Origin: Massiliimicrobium timonense
GTDB taxonomy: Bacteria; Bacillota_I; Bacilli_A; Erysipelotrichales; Coprobacillaceae
Length of the DNA stretch: 64,000 bases
Direction of reading: 5' to 3'
Assembly: GCF_002160865.1 (NCBI RefSeq)
Contig: NZ_NFLJ01000005.1
Coordinates: 1 to 64,000 of the forward strand
Position 1 is the stretch's first letter. Each line of letters opens with the position of its first letter. The position numbers and the translations under genes are program-made. Of this stretch, positions 16,467-23,855 are shown piece by piece. Below the pieces are notes generated by a model that saw only the letters and a list, made by a program, of their open reading frames with translations, was not told where the DNA came from and searched no databases.

Positions 16467-17353
16467 TATTTCACAAAGTTTTTATTCAAAATCATTTTCT
16501 TTTTATAATCACGAGGACTCATGCCTGTGATTTTTTTAAAAGCTTTTGACAGATGATAAGCCGAAGAATATCCCAGTTCCTGTGCCAATATATTTACATT
16601 TTTTCCCAACAGTAACTGCTTTTGAACATAAGCTATTTTTTGTTGTTGAATATAAGAGGCTGGTGGTACCTGTAAAATTTGCATAAACGCCTTATATAAT
16701 ACACTTGTTGACACCCCTAAAGATTGTGCCATGACCTGTAAACGAATAGGCTCATAGAGATGATCTTGGATATAATGAATACTTTCGTTCATTAAACTCG
16801 TATATGAGGATTGATGAATCTTATAATGTAAGTCACTGCCTCTTTTCATCTGGGCTCTTATTATAGCAACAATGATTCGCATTAAAGCGGAAGTAATCAC
16901 ACTTGAATAACCAATTTCTTTTTCCTTAGCTTCTATTAATAATCTTTCCAGCATCACCTGAAAATCAATCACTTCATCTGGATAAATCAAATGACCATGA
17001 TCTGTCAACAAAGATAAAAACTGAGGTTTTAAATAAAGTGGTTCAATATCAAAGTGAAAATAATAATAAGCATAATGATCATATCCATGATTAATGGATG
17101 TATTTAACTGAAAAGGCTCTAAAATCAAAAAACTTCCTTGTGGGCATTCATATTGACGATTACCAATAATGGTTGTAGAACCCCCTTCTCGATAATAAAC
17201 AATTTCTATATCGTCTGAAATATAACTGGCTTTTGTATCATGATCACTTTGCCATAATCCAAAATTATTGATTTGAAATGTCATTTGCCCTAATAAATCT
17301 GTTAATTCATCACCTTCAAATTGTGAATACTGTTGCTTTGTTTCAATATACAT
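16466..17353 (-). CDS. AraC-family transcriptional regulator
   Basis: About 295 residues: an N-terminal cupin-like sensor (residues 40-110, with ECPQGSFLILEPFQLNTS) and a C-terminal double HTH (about 195-290) ending LAQELGYSSAYHLSKAFKKI then TGMSPRDYK, the classic AraC signature. The third candidate start (17353) is chosen by AGGTG spacing; a GTG and an ATG just upstream are possible. It lies upstream of, and in the same direction as, the two old-yellow-enzyme genes, and is the obvious candidate for their activator, responding to their substrate. Confidence 0.88.
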   Translation of the reverse strand: MYIETKQQYSQFEGDELTDLLGQMTFQINNFGLWQSDHDTKASYISDDIEIVYYREGGSTTIIGNRQYECPQGSFLILEPFQLNTSINHGYDHYAYYYFHFDIEPLYLKPQFLSLLTDHGHLIYPDEVIDFQVMLERLLIEAKEKEIGYSSVITSALMRIIVAIIRAQMKRGSDLHYKIHQSSYTSLMNESIHYIQDHLYEPIRLQVMAQSLGVSTSVLYKAFMQILQVPPASYIQQQKIAYVQKQLLLGKNVNILAQELGYSSAYHLSKAFKKITGMSPRDYKKKMILNKNFVK

Positions 17354-17524
17354 ACACATCACCTATCTCTATTGTATTAAAATTTTCTCTTGAATAAAAT
17401 GACAAATTTTTTTCATTCATGTCTTCTTTTTAATCTTTCTTTTGACTATTTTGTTCTTATTTTATACAACATCATCCATTCTTTTCATTATGTCTTATAA
17501 TATAAACAAAGGAGAGTGAAAAGG

Positions 17525-18373
17525 ATGAGTAAAATTATATTTATTGATGTGGATGGAACACTATTAGATTATGAAAACAAGTTACCTCAATCAGCTGTCA
17601 TAGCGATTCAACAAGCACGTGCCAATGGTCATAAGGTTTATATCTGTACTGGAAGAAGTAAGGCAGAAGTTTATGATTATATCTGGGATATTGGATGAGA
17701 TGGAATGATTGGTGGAAATGGCAGCTATGTTGAACATCAAGGGCAAGTGATCATGCATCAACTCATCACAAAAGAACAATGTCGTCATATCGTGGATTGG
17801 TTAAAAGAAAGACATTTAGAATTTTATTTAGAGAGTAATAGTGGGCTATTTGCAAGTGAAAATTTTGAAGAAAAAGGAAATCCTGTGATTAAAGAATATT
17901 GTAAAAGAAAAGGAAAAAATCATGCTGAACAATTCACTGTTCGTGATGTTTTTCCAGAGATGATTTATGGTGGAGAATTATATCGTGATGATGTTAATAA
18001 GGTCAGTTTTATTTTAAACAGTTATCAAGATCATTTAGATTCCATTCAAGAATTTCCTGATTTAAAAGCAGGAACTTGGGGTGGCAAAGGTGAAATTGCT
18101 TTATTTGGTGATTTAGGTGTAAAAGATATAACGAAAGCTCATGCGATTGATGTATTGTTAAATCATCTTGGGGCAAAGATTGAAGACACTTTTGCCTTTG
18201 GTGATGCGAAAGTTGATATTCCGATGTTAGAATACTGCCATGTTGGTGTCGCTATGAAAAGTGGTGGAGATGAAATCAAAGCAATGGCTGATTATGTCAC
18301 TGATGATGTTGATCAGGATGGATTATATAAGGCCTTTGTCCATTTTGGAATCATTAATGAAAAAGACTCTTAA
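17525..18373 (+). pseudogene. Cof-type HAD-IIB phosphatase interrupted by an in-frame TGA
   Basis: The reading frame encodes a full HAD-IIB phosphatase: IIFIDVDGTLL (D8, D10), CTGRSKAEV, then a TGA at 17696-17698, then in the same frame DGMIGGNGSYVEH onward to FAFGDAKVDIPML and VTDDVDQDGLYK. Nothing else is broken, and the stop replaces a single codon between DIG and DGMIGGNG, where relatives usually have an aromatic residue. Other genes in the window read through with the standard code, so this is a nonsense mutation, a sequencing error or, less likely, recoding. The 222-residue downstream part could be restarted at the ATG at 17705 but would lack the nucleophile. The 3' end forms half of a terminator split by an IS. 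Confidence 0.85.
18360..18371 (+). terminator. Left arm of a terminator split by the IS
   Basis: AAAAAGACTCTT here is the exact complement of AAGAGTCTTTTT at 20496-20507, just beyond the IS right end. Joined, they would form one bidirectional terminator between the HAD gene and the convergent phosphofructokinase gene, with the IS in its loop. Confidence 0.7.
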
Positions 18374-18381
18374 AAATAAAC

Positions 18382-18418
18382 TGTACCCTGTAAAATGGAC
18401 AGTTAAATAAAAAGGTAT
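18382..18418 (+). repeat. IS left terminal inverted repeat
   Basis: 37 bp beginning TGTACCCTGTAAAATGGACA, with mismatches to the right end at positions 9, 11, 12, 13, 15 and 21. Confidence 0.9.
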
Positions 18419-18475
18419 CACTCTAAAATGTGATGCTGAATATTTAACCGACTCTGTTTTACAGGGTCTTTTATT
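18385..18475 (+). terminator. Hairpin at the IS left end, shielding the transposase
   Basis: ACCCTGTAAAA (18385-18395) pairs with TTTTACAGGGT (18457-18467). An inner TTAAATA/TATTTAA and ATCAC/GTGAT extend the stem, and it is followed by CTTTTATTTT. It has the form of a terminator that would block outside transcription from entering the transposase genes. Confidence 0.65.
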
Positions 18476-18512
18476 TTGCTTATAATATGATTTGATGAAA
18501 GGATTGATTGGA

Positions 18513-18956
18513 ATGGGTGTAAACTATTTTACTGATGAACAAATTAAAATACTCAAGGATAATCCATATATTGAAAAAATATCTTACAAAAGCATTAAAT
18601 ACTCCCAAAAGTTTAAAATGGAGTTCTGGTCACGCTATTCACAAGGAGAAGCCCCTTCTTCCATACTTTCTTCCTTTGATATTGATCCACATATTCTTGG
18701 ACCAAAACGCATAAGTAATATTGTTCAACGAATAAAGAAGGAAGCAGAACGCTTAGAAGGATTTGAAGATACCAGAAAACACAATGCAGGTCGCCCTAGA
18801 ACAAGAGACATGTCCCCCGAAGAAAAGATTGCTTATCTTGAACATAAGATTGCCTATCAAAAACAGGAAATAGAGTTTCTAAAAAAAATAAGATCACTGG
18901 AGAGGGAAGCCTATTGGAAACTGCAGAAGAAAAATACAAAATCATCGAAGAAATGA
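18513..18956 (+). CDS. IS3-family transposase OrfA (HTH)
   Basis: 147 residues: an N-terminal DNA-binding domain (about 20-90, including KFKMEFWSRYSQGEAPSSIL) and a C-terminal coiled coil (EEKIAYLEHKIAYQKQEIEF) typical of the leucine zipper through which OrfA multimerises. The ATG at 18513 is chosen because AAAGGA lies 9 nt upstream; ATG 18495 is possible but has no SD. Its 3' end overlaps orfB, and a slippery heptamer at 18881-18887 would shift ribosomes by -1 to make the OrfAB fusion transposase. Confidence 0.85.
   Translation: MGVNYFTDEQIKILKDNPYIEKISYKSIKYSQKFKMEFWSRYSQGEAPSSILSSFDIDPHILGPKRISNIVQRIKKEAERLEGFEDTRKHNAGRPRTRDMSPEEKIAYLEHKIAYQKQEIEFLKKIRSLEREAYWKLQKKNTKSSKK
18881..18887 (+). 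other. Programmed -1 frameshift site (A AAA AAA)
   Basis: In the orfA frame the codons read CTA AAA AAA ATA, giving the canonical slippery heptamer. After a -1 slip the next codon is AAT, and the frame runs open into orfB (TTG at 18914) without a stop. Confidence 0.85.
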
Positions 18957-19846
18957 TTTCTCGAGATGACAATCTTCTCAACATTACCAGATTATGTGAA
19001 ATTGCAGAAGTTTCCAGAAGTGGCTTCTACAACTGGAAAAATAACTGCAATAAGCGTCAGCAGAAAGAACAGCGGGACAAGAACGATTTTGAACTCATAT
19101 TGAAGGCATATCAGTACAGAGGATATGATAAAGGAGCAAGAAGCATTCACATGCATCTGCTGCACATGGGAGTAAGGATGAATATCAAAAAAATAAGGAG
19201 GCTCATGAAAAAATATGGACTTTTCTGCAAAATAAGAAAAGCCAATCCATATAGAAGAATGGCAAAAGCAATAAAAACAAATAATATTGCCCCCAATGTT
19301 GTCAATCGTGATTTCATACAGGAGCCAAGAATAGTCATATTAACCGATATTACATATCTCTTTTATGGGAAAGAAAAAAGAAAAGCATATCTATCGGTCA
19401 TGAAGGATGCATTTACCAATGAGATACTATCATATGTTGTCAGCGAATCATTGGAGATTGACTTTGTGTTAATGACTGTAAAACAACTGTTTGAAAAGCA
19501 TGGAGCGACAATCAAAACAAACAAGACGATATGCCATAGCGACCAGGGCATTCATTACACCAGTATAGATTTTCAAAAGCTGCTCAAGGACAAAGGATTG
19601 AGGCAATCAATGTCAAGAAGGGGCAACTGCTGGGATAATGCACCACAGGAATCCTTTTTTGGTCATATGAAAGATGAAATAGATATAAGCAGGTGCAACA
19701 CTTTCAATGACCTTAAAGCAGTTATAGATGATTATATAGATTACTACAATAACGAAAGGTATCAGTGGGACCTGGCAAAACTGTCACCTTCAGAATATTA
19801 TCAGTACTGGCTGTCAGATATATATCCAATAGATATAAAAAAATGA
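18914..19846 (+). CDS. IS3-family transposase OrfB (DDE integrase core)
   Basis: 310 residues in the -1 frame relative to orfA. It contains the HTH_21-like segment (YQYRGYDKGARSIHMHLLHM) and the rve integrase core, with the first catalytic Asp in ILTDITYL, the second in CHSDQGIHYTS, and the Glu in NCWDNAPQESFFGHMKDE. All three DDE positions are intact, so the element could be active. The listed start is a TTG; expression is more likely as an OrfAB fusion from the start at 18513 through the frameshift. Confidence 0.93.
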   Translation: METAEEKYKIIEEMISRDDNLLNITRLCEIAEVSRSGFYNWKNNCNKRQQKEQRDKNDFELILKAYQYRGYDKGARSIHMHLLHMGVRMNIKKIRRLMKKYGLFCKIRKANPYRRMAKAIKTNNIAPNVVNRDFIQEPRIVILTDITYLFYGKEKRKAYLSVMKDAFTNEILSYVVSESLEIDFVLMTVKQLFEKHGATIKTNKTICHSDQGIHYTSIDFQKLLKDKGLRQSMSRRGNCWDNAPQESFFGHMKDEIDISRCNTFNDLKAVIDDYIDYYNNERYQWDLAKLSPSEYYQYWLSDIYPIDIKK

Positions 19847-19866
19847 TACTATTCAAAAATAGTATC
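19836..19866 (-). terminator. Terminator of the IS passenger gene
   Basis: GATACTATT pairs with AATAGTATC around a 4-nt loop; the minus strand continues with TTTTTTT. It ends the passenger gene and overlaps the end of orfB. Confidence 0.75.
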
Positions 19867-20367
19867 ATCATATTGAAAACGCATCATATCATGATATTGG
19901 TTTCTTTCATCCAAGAGTTCTTCTTCAAGGTCAATATTAAGCTGAGATTCAAAACGGGTCTGCATATCAATCATCTGATAGGATAAGACTTCACATTGAT
20001 TTTCAAGCCAGAAGATATATTCGCGAGTGGACATGAACTTATAACCATCAGTGTAGGACTGATAGTCCTGACTGAAAAGATCCTTAAGCTCACTAATGGT
20101 CATAAGCACAGTTGACACATCGAAATCATTGTGGAAAACATTGAAAAGCTGTTCCTCGTTCCAAAAGGAATCTGAGAAATCGGCGAGTTGACAGGACGTG
20201 TTAAGTGAAGGAAAAGCAATCCAGTTATAATAGACACCTTTAGAAAGGATTCCTTCAATAACATTACCATTTCTGTTGACCTTAAATTCAATACAGTTGT
20301 CATACTTGACACAAACAAGTTTAAACTTTTTAGAATCATTAAAAATATACATAATCATCTTAAACAC
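19849..20367 (-). CDS. Unknown passenger protein inside the IS element
   Basis: A 172-codon frame between the transposase and the right terminal repeat, convergent with the transposase. I do not recognise the family. The protein is acidic, rich in Asp, Phe, Tyr and Asn, without signal peptide or clear membrane segments. The N-terminal part (residues 8-60) looks like beta strands, and the C-terminal half (100-170) like amphipathic helices (EYIFWLENQCEVLSYQMIDM). The listed GTG start has no SD; ATG codons at 20358 and 20352 are alternatives. Upstream lie two hairpins, one with AAGGAGG in its loop. It could be a regulator of transposition, or cargo. Confidence 0.6.
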   Translation of the reverse strand: MFKMIMYIFNDSKKFKLVCVKYDNCIEFKVNRNGNVIEGILSKGVYYNWIAFPSLNTSCQLADFSDSFWNEEQLFNVFHNDFDVSTVLMTISELKDLFSQDYQSYTDGYKFMSTREYIFWLENQCEVLSYQMIDMQTRFESQLNIDLEEELLDERNQYHDMMRFQYDDTIFE

Positions 20368-20368
20368 A

Positions 20369-20421
20369 AAGCCACTGATCTTGACCAGTGGCTTAAGACT
20401 GTGTCATTCCTCCTTGACACA
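20369..20421 (-). promoter_or_regulatory. Tandem hairpins in the passenger gene leader
   Basis: On the minus strand TGTCA/TGACA encloses the loop AGGAGGAA (20401-20421) together with an ATG that opens a four-codon frame (ATG ACA CAG TCT TAA). A second stem, AAGCCACTG/CAGTGGCTT (20369-20394), follows directly before the GTG of the passenger gene. The order (short leader peptide, hairpin, gene) recalls translational attenuation, but this is only a reading of the layout. Confidence 0.4.
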
Positions 20422-20449
20422 ATCATATAAGATAATATTCGTTAAAAAT

Positions 20450-20486
20450 ATACCTTTTTATTTAATTGTCCTTGACATAGGGTACA
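20450..20486 (-). repeat. IS right terminal inverted repeat
   Basis: Read inward on the minus strand it starts TGTACCCTATGTCAAGGACA and continues TTAAATAAAAAGGTAT, the partner of the left repeat. Confidence 0.9.
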
Positions 20487-20495
20487 CTTTAAAAC

Positions 20496-20507
20496 AAGAG
20501 TCTTTTT
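20496..20507 (-). terminator. Right arm of the terminator split by the IS
   Basis: AAGAGTCTTTTT complements 18360-18371. It lies just past the stop codon of the phosphofructokinase gene, which has therefore lost the pairing partner of its own terminator. Confidence 0.7.
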
Positions 20508-21578
20508 TTATTCATCACCAAATGAAATTCCCATTAAACGGGCATTTTGCACAGTATCTCCATGAACATCCACATATTTTAATTTTCCTGCTGTTTCTTC
20601 TAATGGAATAGCTGTTAAATGATGATCTACAAAAACAACCAATTGCCCATAGTTTTTATCAAGAATCAATTTTGCGCCTTCGACCCCCATTAATGTCGCC
20701 ATTTCACGATCATAGGCACATGGACTTCCCCCACGTTGGGCATGTCCAGCAAGTGAAACGCGAATTTCTTTATCAATATAATGTGATAATTTTTGAGCAA
20801 TTTCATAAACAACAGAATGACCTTCACGACTGGCAACTTTTAATTTGTATTGTTTTTTAGAAAGCATGGATTCTTCTTTAGATAAAGCTCCCTCTGCACA
20901 GGCAATCAAAATAGATTTTTGTCCTGCTTGTACTTTCTTTTGAATATCTTGAGCTATAACTTCGATATCATAAGGAATTTCTGGTAAAAGAATGATATCT
21001 GCCCCAGCCGCAATTCCTGCTGATAAACAAATATGTCCAACCTTATGTCCCATAATTTCAACAATAAAGACACGACTATGACTATAAGCCGTTGTTTGAA
21101 TTTCATCTAAATATCTTGATGCAATATCAACAGCTGATTGAAATCCAAAAGTATAATCCGTTCCCCATGTATCATTATCAATGGTTTTAGGTAAACCAAT
21201 GACATTCATTCCTTCCTGTGATAACAAATGTGCTGTTTTTAATGAACCATTTCCACCAAGAACAGCTAAACAATCTAGCTTTAATTTTTGATATGTTTTT
21301 TTCATGGCAGCCACTTTATCAAAACCATTTTCAATCACACGCATTTTTTTAAAAGGACATCGAGAAGTTCCTAAAATCGTTCCCCCTAAATTTAAAATGC
21401 CTTCAAAATCAGATGGTTGCATGATACGATAATTTTCATACATAAGTCCTTTATAACCATCTATAAACCCAATAATTTCAATATCTTTTCTTTGTTGATA
21501 GAGTGTTTTCGCAATGCCACGCATTGTCGCATTCAATGCCTGACAATCACCTCCACTTGTTAAAAAGCCAACCCTCAC
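20508..21578 (-). CDS. 6-phosphofructokinase, PKTIDND type (phosphoryl donor uncertain)
   Basis: 356 residues of the PFK-A family. The N terminus GFLTSGGDCQALNATMRG and the substrate loop VSLAGHAQRGGSP are clear. Two donor-specificity positions differ from the canonical PfkA at 38551: the metal site reads LGGNGS instead of GGDGS, and the active-site loop reads PKTIDND (Lys) instead of PGTIDND (Gly). In this family Lys here is typical of pyrophosphate-dependent and some actinobacterial ATP enzymes, so the donor may be PPi. The ATG is 4 nt after the ppk stop, so the two are translationally coupled. The paralogue at 38.5 kb is presumably the main ATP enzyme. Confidence 0.85.
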   Translation of the reverse strand: MRVGFLTSGGDCQALNATMRGIAKTLYQQRKDIEIIGFIDGYKGLMYENYRIMQPSDFEGILNLGGTILGTSRCPFKKMRVIENGFDKVAAMKKTYQKLKLDCLAVLGGNGSLKTAHLLSQEGMNVIGLPKTIDNDTWGTDYTFGFQSAVDIASRYLDEIQTTAYSHSRVFIVEIMGHKVGHICLSAGIAAGADIILLPEIPYDIEVIAQDIQKKVQAGQKSILIACAEGALSKEESMLSKKQYKLKVASREGHSVVYEIAQKLSHYIDKEIRVSLAGHAQRGGSPCAYDREMATLMGVEGAKLILDKNYGQLVVFVDHHLTAIPLEETAGKLKYVDVHGDTVQNARLMGISFGDE

Positions 21579-21582
21579 AATC

Positions 21583-23634
21583 TCACTCCTTTACATCAAT
21601 TCCCTTTTTGAAAAAATATTCCTGACTATTCATAGGGGTCTGTTTATTTTTAATATGCTTATAACTTCCATCACCTAATAATTCACAAGCCTTGACATTA
21701 TCATTCAACATCGTATGGAACATTGAACAAATGATTCTTTGAATCTTCTTATCATAGATAGGTGTTGCAACTTCCACACGTCTTTCCAAATTTCTTGTCA
21801 TTAAATCAGCTGAAGAAATATAAACCTTTTTATCTTCACCCGTTCCAAAAATATAAATACGTGAGTGTTCCAGATAACGTCCAACAATAGAAATTACTCG
21901 AATATTATCAGTATAACCTTCAACATGAGGAATAATACAACAAATACCTCTGACAATCATATCTATCTTGACTCCAGCCTGACTGGCTTCAATCAGTTTA
22001 TTAATCATTGTTTTTGATGTCACAGAATTACACTTAAATCCAACATAAGCTTCTTTCCCTTGTTTAGCTAAAGCAATCTGTTCATCAATATATTCACAGA
22101 TTTTTGATAACATACAATGAGGTGCAACCATTAAATGCTCTGTATGTGACATTGTTTCACCTAAACTCAAATGATTAAAAACATCATTAATTTCTTCACC
22201 TAATTCATGATTATGTGTCATTAAAGATAAATCTGTATAAAGCTTCGCTGTGTTTTCATTATAATTTCCAGTTCCAATCTGAGAAACATATTGAACACCT
22301 TGATTATTTTTATAAGTAATTAAACACAATTTAGAATGAACCTTATAACCATCCAATCCATAAATCACACGACATCCAGCTGCCTCTAAACGTTTTGACC
22401 AATCAATATTATTTTCCTCATCAAAACGAGCTCTTAATTCCACTAAAACGACAACTTCTTTACCATTATCGGCAGCTCTAATTAATGATTTGACAATCTT
22501 TGAATTTTTAGCCACACGATAAAGTGTCATCTTGATACTAGCCACATGAGGATCACGACTGGCTTCATCTAAAAGTCTTAAAAATGGTGACATAGATTCA
22601 AAAGGATAAGCCAGTAAAATATCTTTTTTACTGATTTGTTTAATCATTGGCACAGCATTTTCTACCATTGGGCTATTTCTTGGTTCTAATCGTTTATAAA
22701 ACAATTGTGGATGTAACATACGTAAATGATCACGCAAAGTTCCAATGAATCCTAAATCCAATGGTGCTTGAGATAAGAACACTTGATTTTTCTTTAAATT
22801 CAAGAAATTCATCAACATCATAATTTCCAGTTCTTCCAATCCTTCAGATATTTCCAGACGGATTGGACATAATTTACGACGCTGTTTGATTAATGTTTCC
22901 ATCATTTCACGATAATCTTCATGCCCTTCTAAAGAATGATCATCTTCATCAATATCAGCACTTCTTGTCACACGAATAAATCCTTTATTTTTAATCGTAT
23001 ACTTACTAAACACTTTTGATACAAAATGTAAAATAATATCTTCAACCAAAATAAATTGTCCCTGCATACTTGGTACTGCCAGCATTCTTTCATCAATCGC
23101 ATTCCCACAAGAAACAATCCCCATTTTGCGTTTTCCTTTTTTTGATTCTAATTGAACAATAATGTATAACTCCTTATTATTCAAAAAAGGAAATGGCTGT
23201 CTTTTAGATACCACCTGTGGTGAAATCAATGGTAAGATTTCTGAATCAAAGTATTTTTCAAAATACTTACGATCTTCTTTATTTTTTAATTGATGATATT
23301 TCACAATGCCCCAACCGTATTCTTTTAAATCATCCATAATACGTGCATAAATACGATCTTTTTTACGATTTAAAAATCCTACTCTCATTAAACAGGCTTT
23401 TAATTGTTCTTCTCCTGTCATTTGTGTTTTATTATCTTTAGATGATGGATAAAATAACATTTGATCATACAATGTTCCAATGCGAACCATAAAAAATTCA
23501 TCCATATTAGATTGAAAGATAGACACAAAATTCAACTGTTCTCCTAACGGTACTTTTTTATCCTTTGCCTGCATTAAAACACGATCATTAAACTTTAACC
23601 ACGATAACTCTCTATTTTCTCTACAACCTTTCAT
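21583..23634 (-). CDS. ppk: Polyphosphate kinase 1
   Basis: 683 residues, the usual PPK1 length. Reversibly polymerises the gamma phosphate of ATP into polyphosphate. The N-terminal domain starts NRELSWLKFNDRVL and SNMDEFFMVRIG; the catalytic phospholipase-D-like domains carry YKVHSKLCLI with the phospho-accepting His, and the second HSRIYIFGTG. It is followed 4 nt later by a PFK gene, so the two form an operon linking polyphosphate and glycolysis. The start is preceded by GAGG. An inverted repeat GTCTTG/CAAGAC (23671-23692) lies in the upstream region and could be an operator. Confidence 0.95.
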   Translation of the reverse strand: MKGCRENRELSWLKFNDRVLMQAKDKKVPLGEQLNFVSIFQSNMDEFFMVRIGTLYDQMLFYPSSKDNKTQMTGEEQLKACLMRVGFLNRKKDRIYARIMDDLKEYGWGIVKYHQLKNKEDRKYFEKYFDSEILPLISPQVVSKRQPFPFLNNKELYIIVQLESKKGKRKMGIVSCGNAIDERMLAVPSMQGQFILVEDIILHFVSKVFSKYTIKNKGFIRVTRSADIDEDDHSLEGHEDYREMMETLIKQRRKLCPIRLEISEGLEELEIMMLMNFLNLKKNQVFLSQAPLDLGFIGTLRDHLRMLHPQLFYKRLEPRNSPMVENAVPMIKQISKKDILLAYPFESMSPFLRLLDEASRDPHVASIKMTLYRVAKNSKIVKSLIRAADNGKEVVVLVELRARFDEENNIDWSKRLEAAGCRVIYGLDGYKVHSKLCLITYKNNQGVQYVSQIGTGNYNENTAKLYTDLSLMTHNHELGEEINDVFNHLSLGETMSHTEHLMVAPHCMLSKICEYIDEQIALAKQGKEAYVGFKCNSVTSKTMINKLIEASQAGVKIDMIVRGICCIIPHVEGYTDNIRVISIVGRYLEHSRIYIFGTGEDKKVYISSADLMTRNLERRVEVATPIYDKKIQRIICSMFHTMLNDNVKACELLGDGSYKHIKNKQTPMNSQEYFFKKGIDVKE

Positions 23635-23801
23635 ATTAACCTCCTCTATTTATTACTAAAAAAATAATATGTCTTGTATAGATTATCAAGACTATTTTCT
23701 TTGTTTTACAAAAACTTAAGGTTTTCTTTACATGAGCTTCATATATTTATTTTACACTTTTTTGACTTGAAAATAAACCATTTTATGTTGAAGTCATTAG
23801 A

Positions 23802-23830
23802 TTGATTTTTTATAGAGATATGTCTATAAT
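23802..23830 (+). promoter_or_regulatory. Sigma-A type promoter of the flavodiiron gene
   Basis: TTGATT (-35) and TATAAT (-10) are separated by 17 bp, 26 bp upstream of the ATG; an SD GGAGG follows. Confidence 0.8.
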
Positions 23831-23855
23831 TATAAAGGAAATGGAGGAATAAAAA

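Larger units (their letters stand above)
18382..20486 (+). mobile_element. IS3-family (IS150-like) insertion sequence with passenger gene, 2,105 bp
   Basis: Both ends carry 37-bp terminal inverted repeats starting TGTACCCT and ending TTAAATAAAAAGGTAT, matching at 31 of 37 positions. Inside are overlapping orfA and orfB of an IS3-type transposase with a canonical A-AAA-AAA slippery site, and, on the opposite strand, an extra 172-codon gene. Typical IS3-family elements are about 1.2-1.6 kb, so roughly 0.6 kb is additional. No target duplication is apparent: the flanks are AAC and CTT. It is inserted in the loop of a terminator hairpin. Confidence 0.88.

Noticed and set aside
17696-17698. Reading TGA as selenocysteine or tryptophan
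   Set aside because: No SECIS-like need or selenoprotein family fits this HAD site, and other genes in the window end at TGA normally, so the standard code holds.
18382-20486. Composite transposon or integrative element
   Set aside because: Only one transposase unit and one pair of terminal repeats are present, with no integrase, conjugation or att-like direct repeats.
20276-20611. 111-codon plus-strand frame across the IS right end
   Set aside because: It spans the terminal repeat and runs antisense into the phosphofructokinase gene; no start signal.
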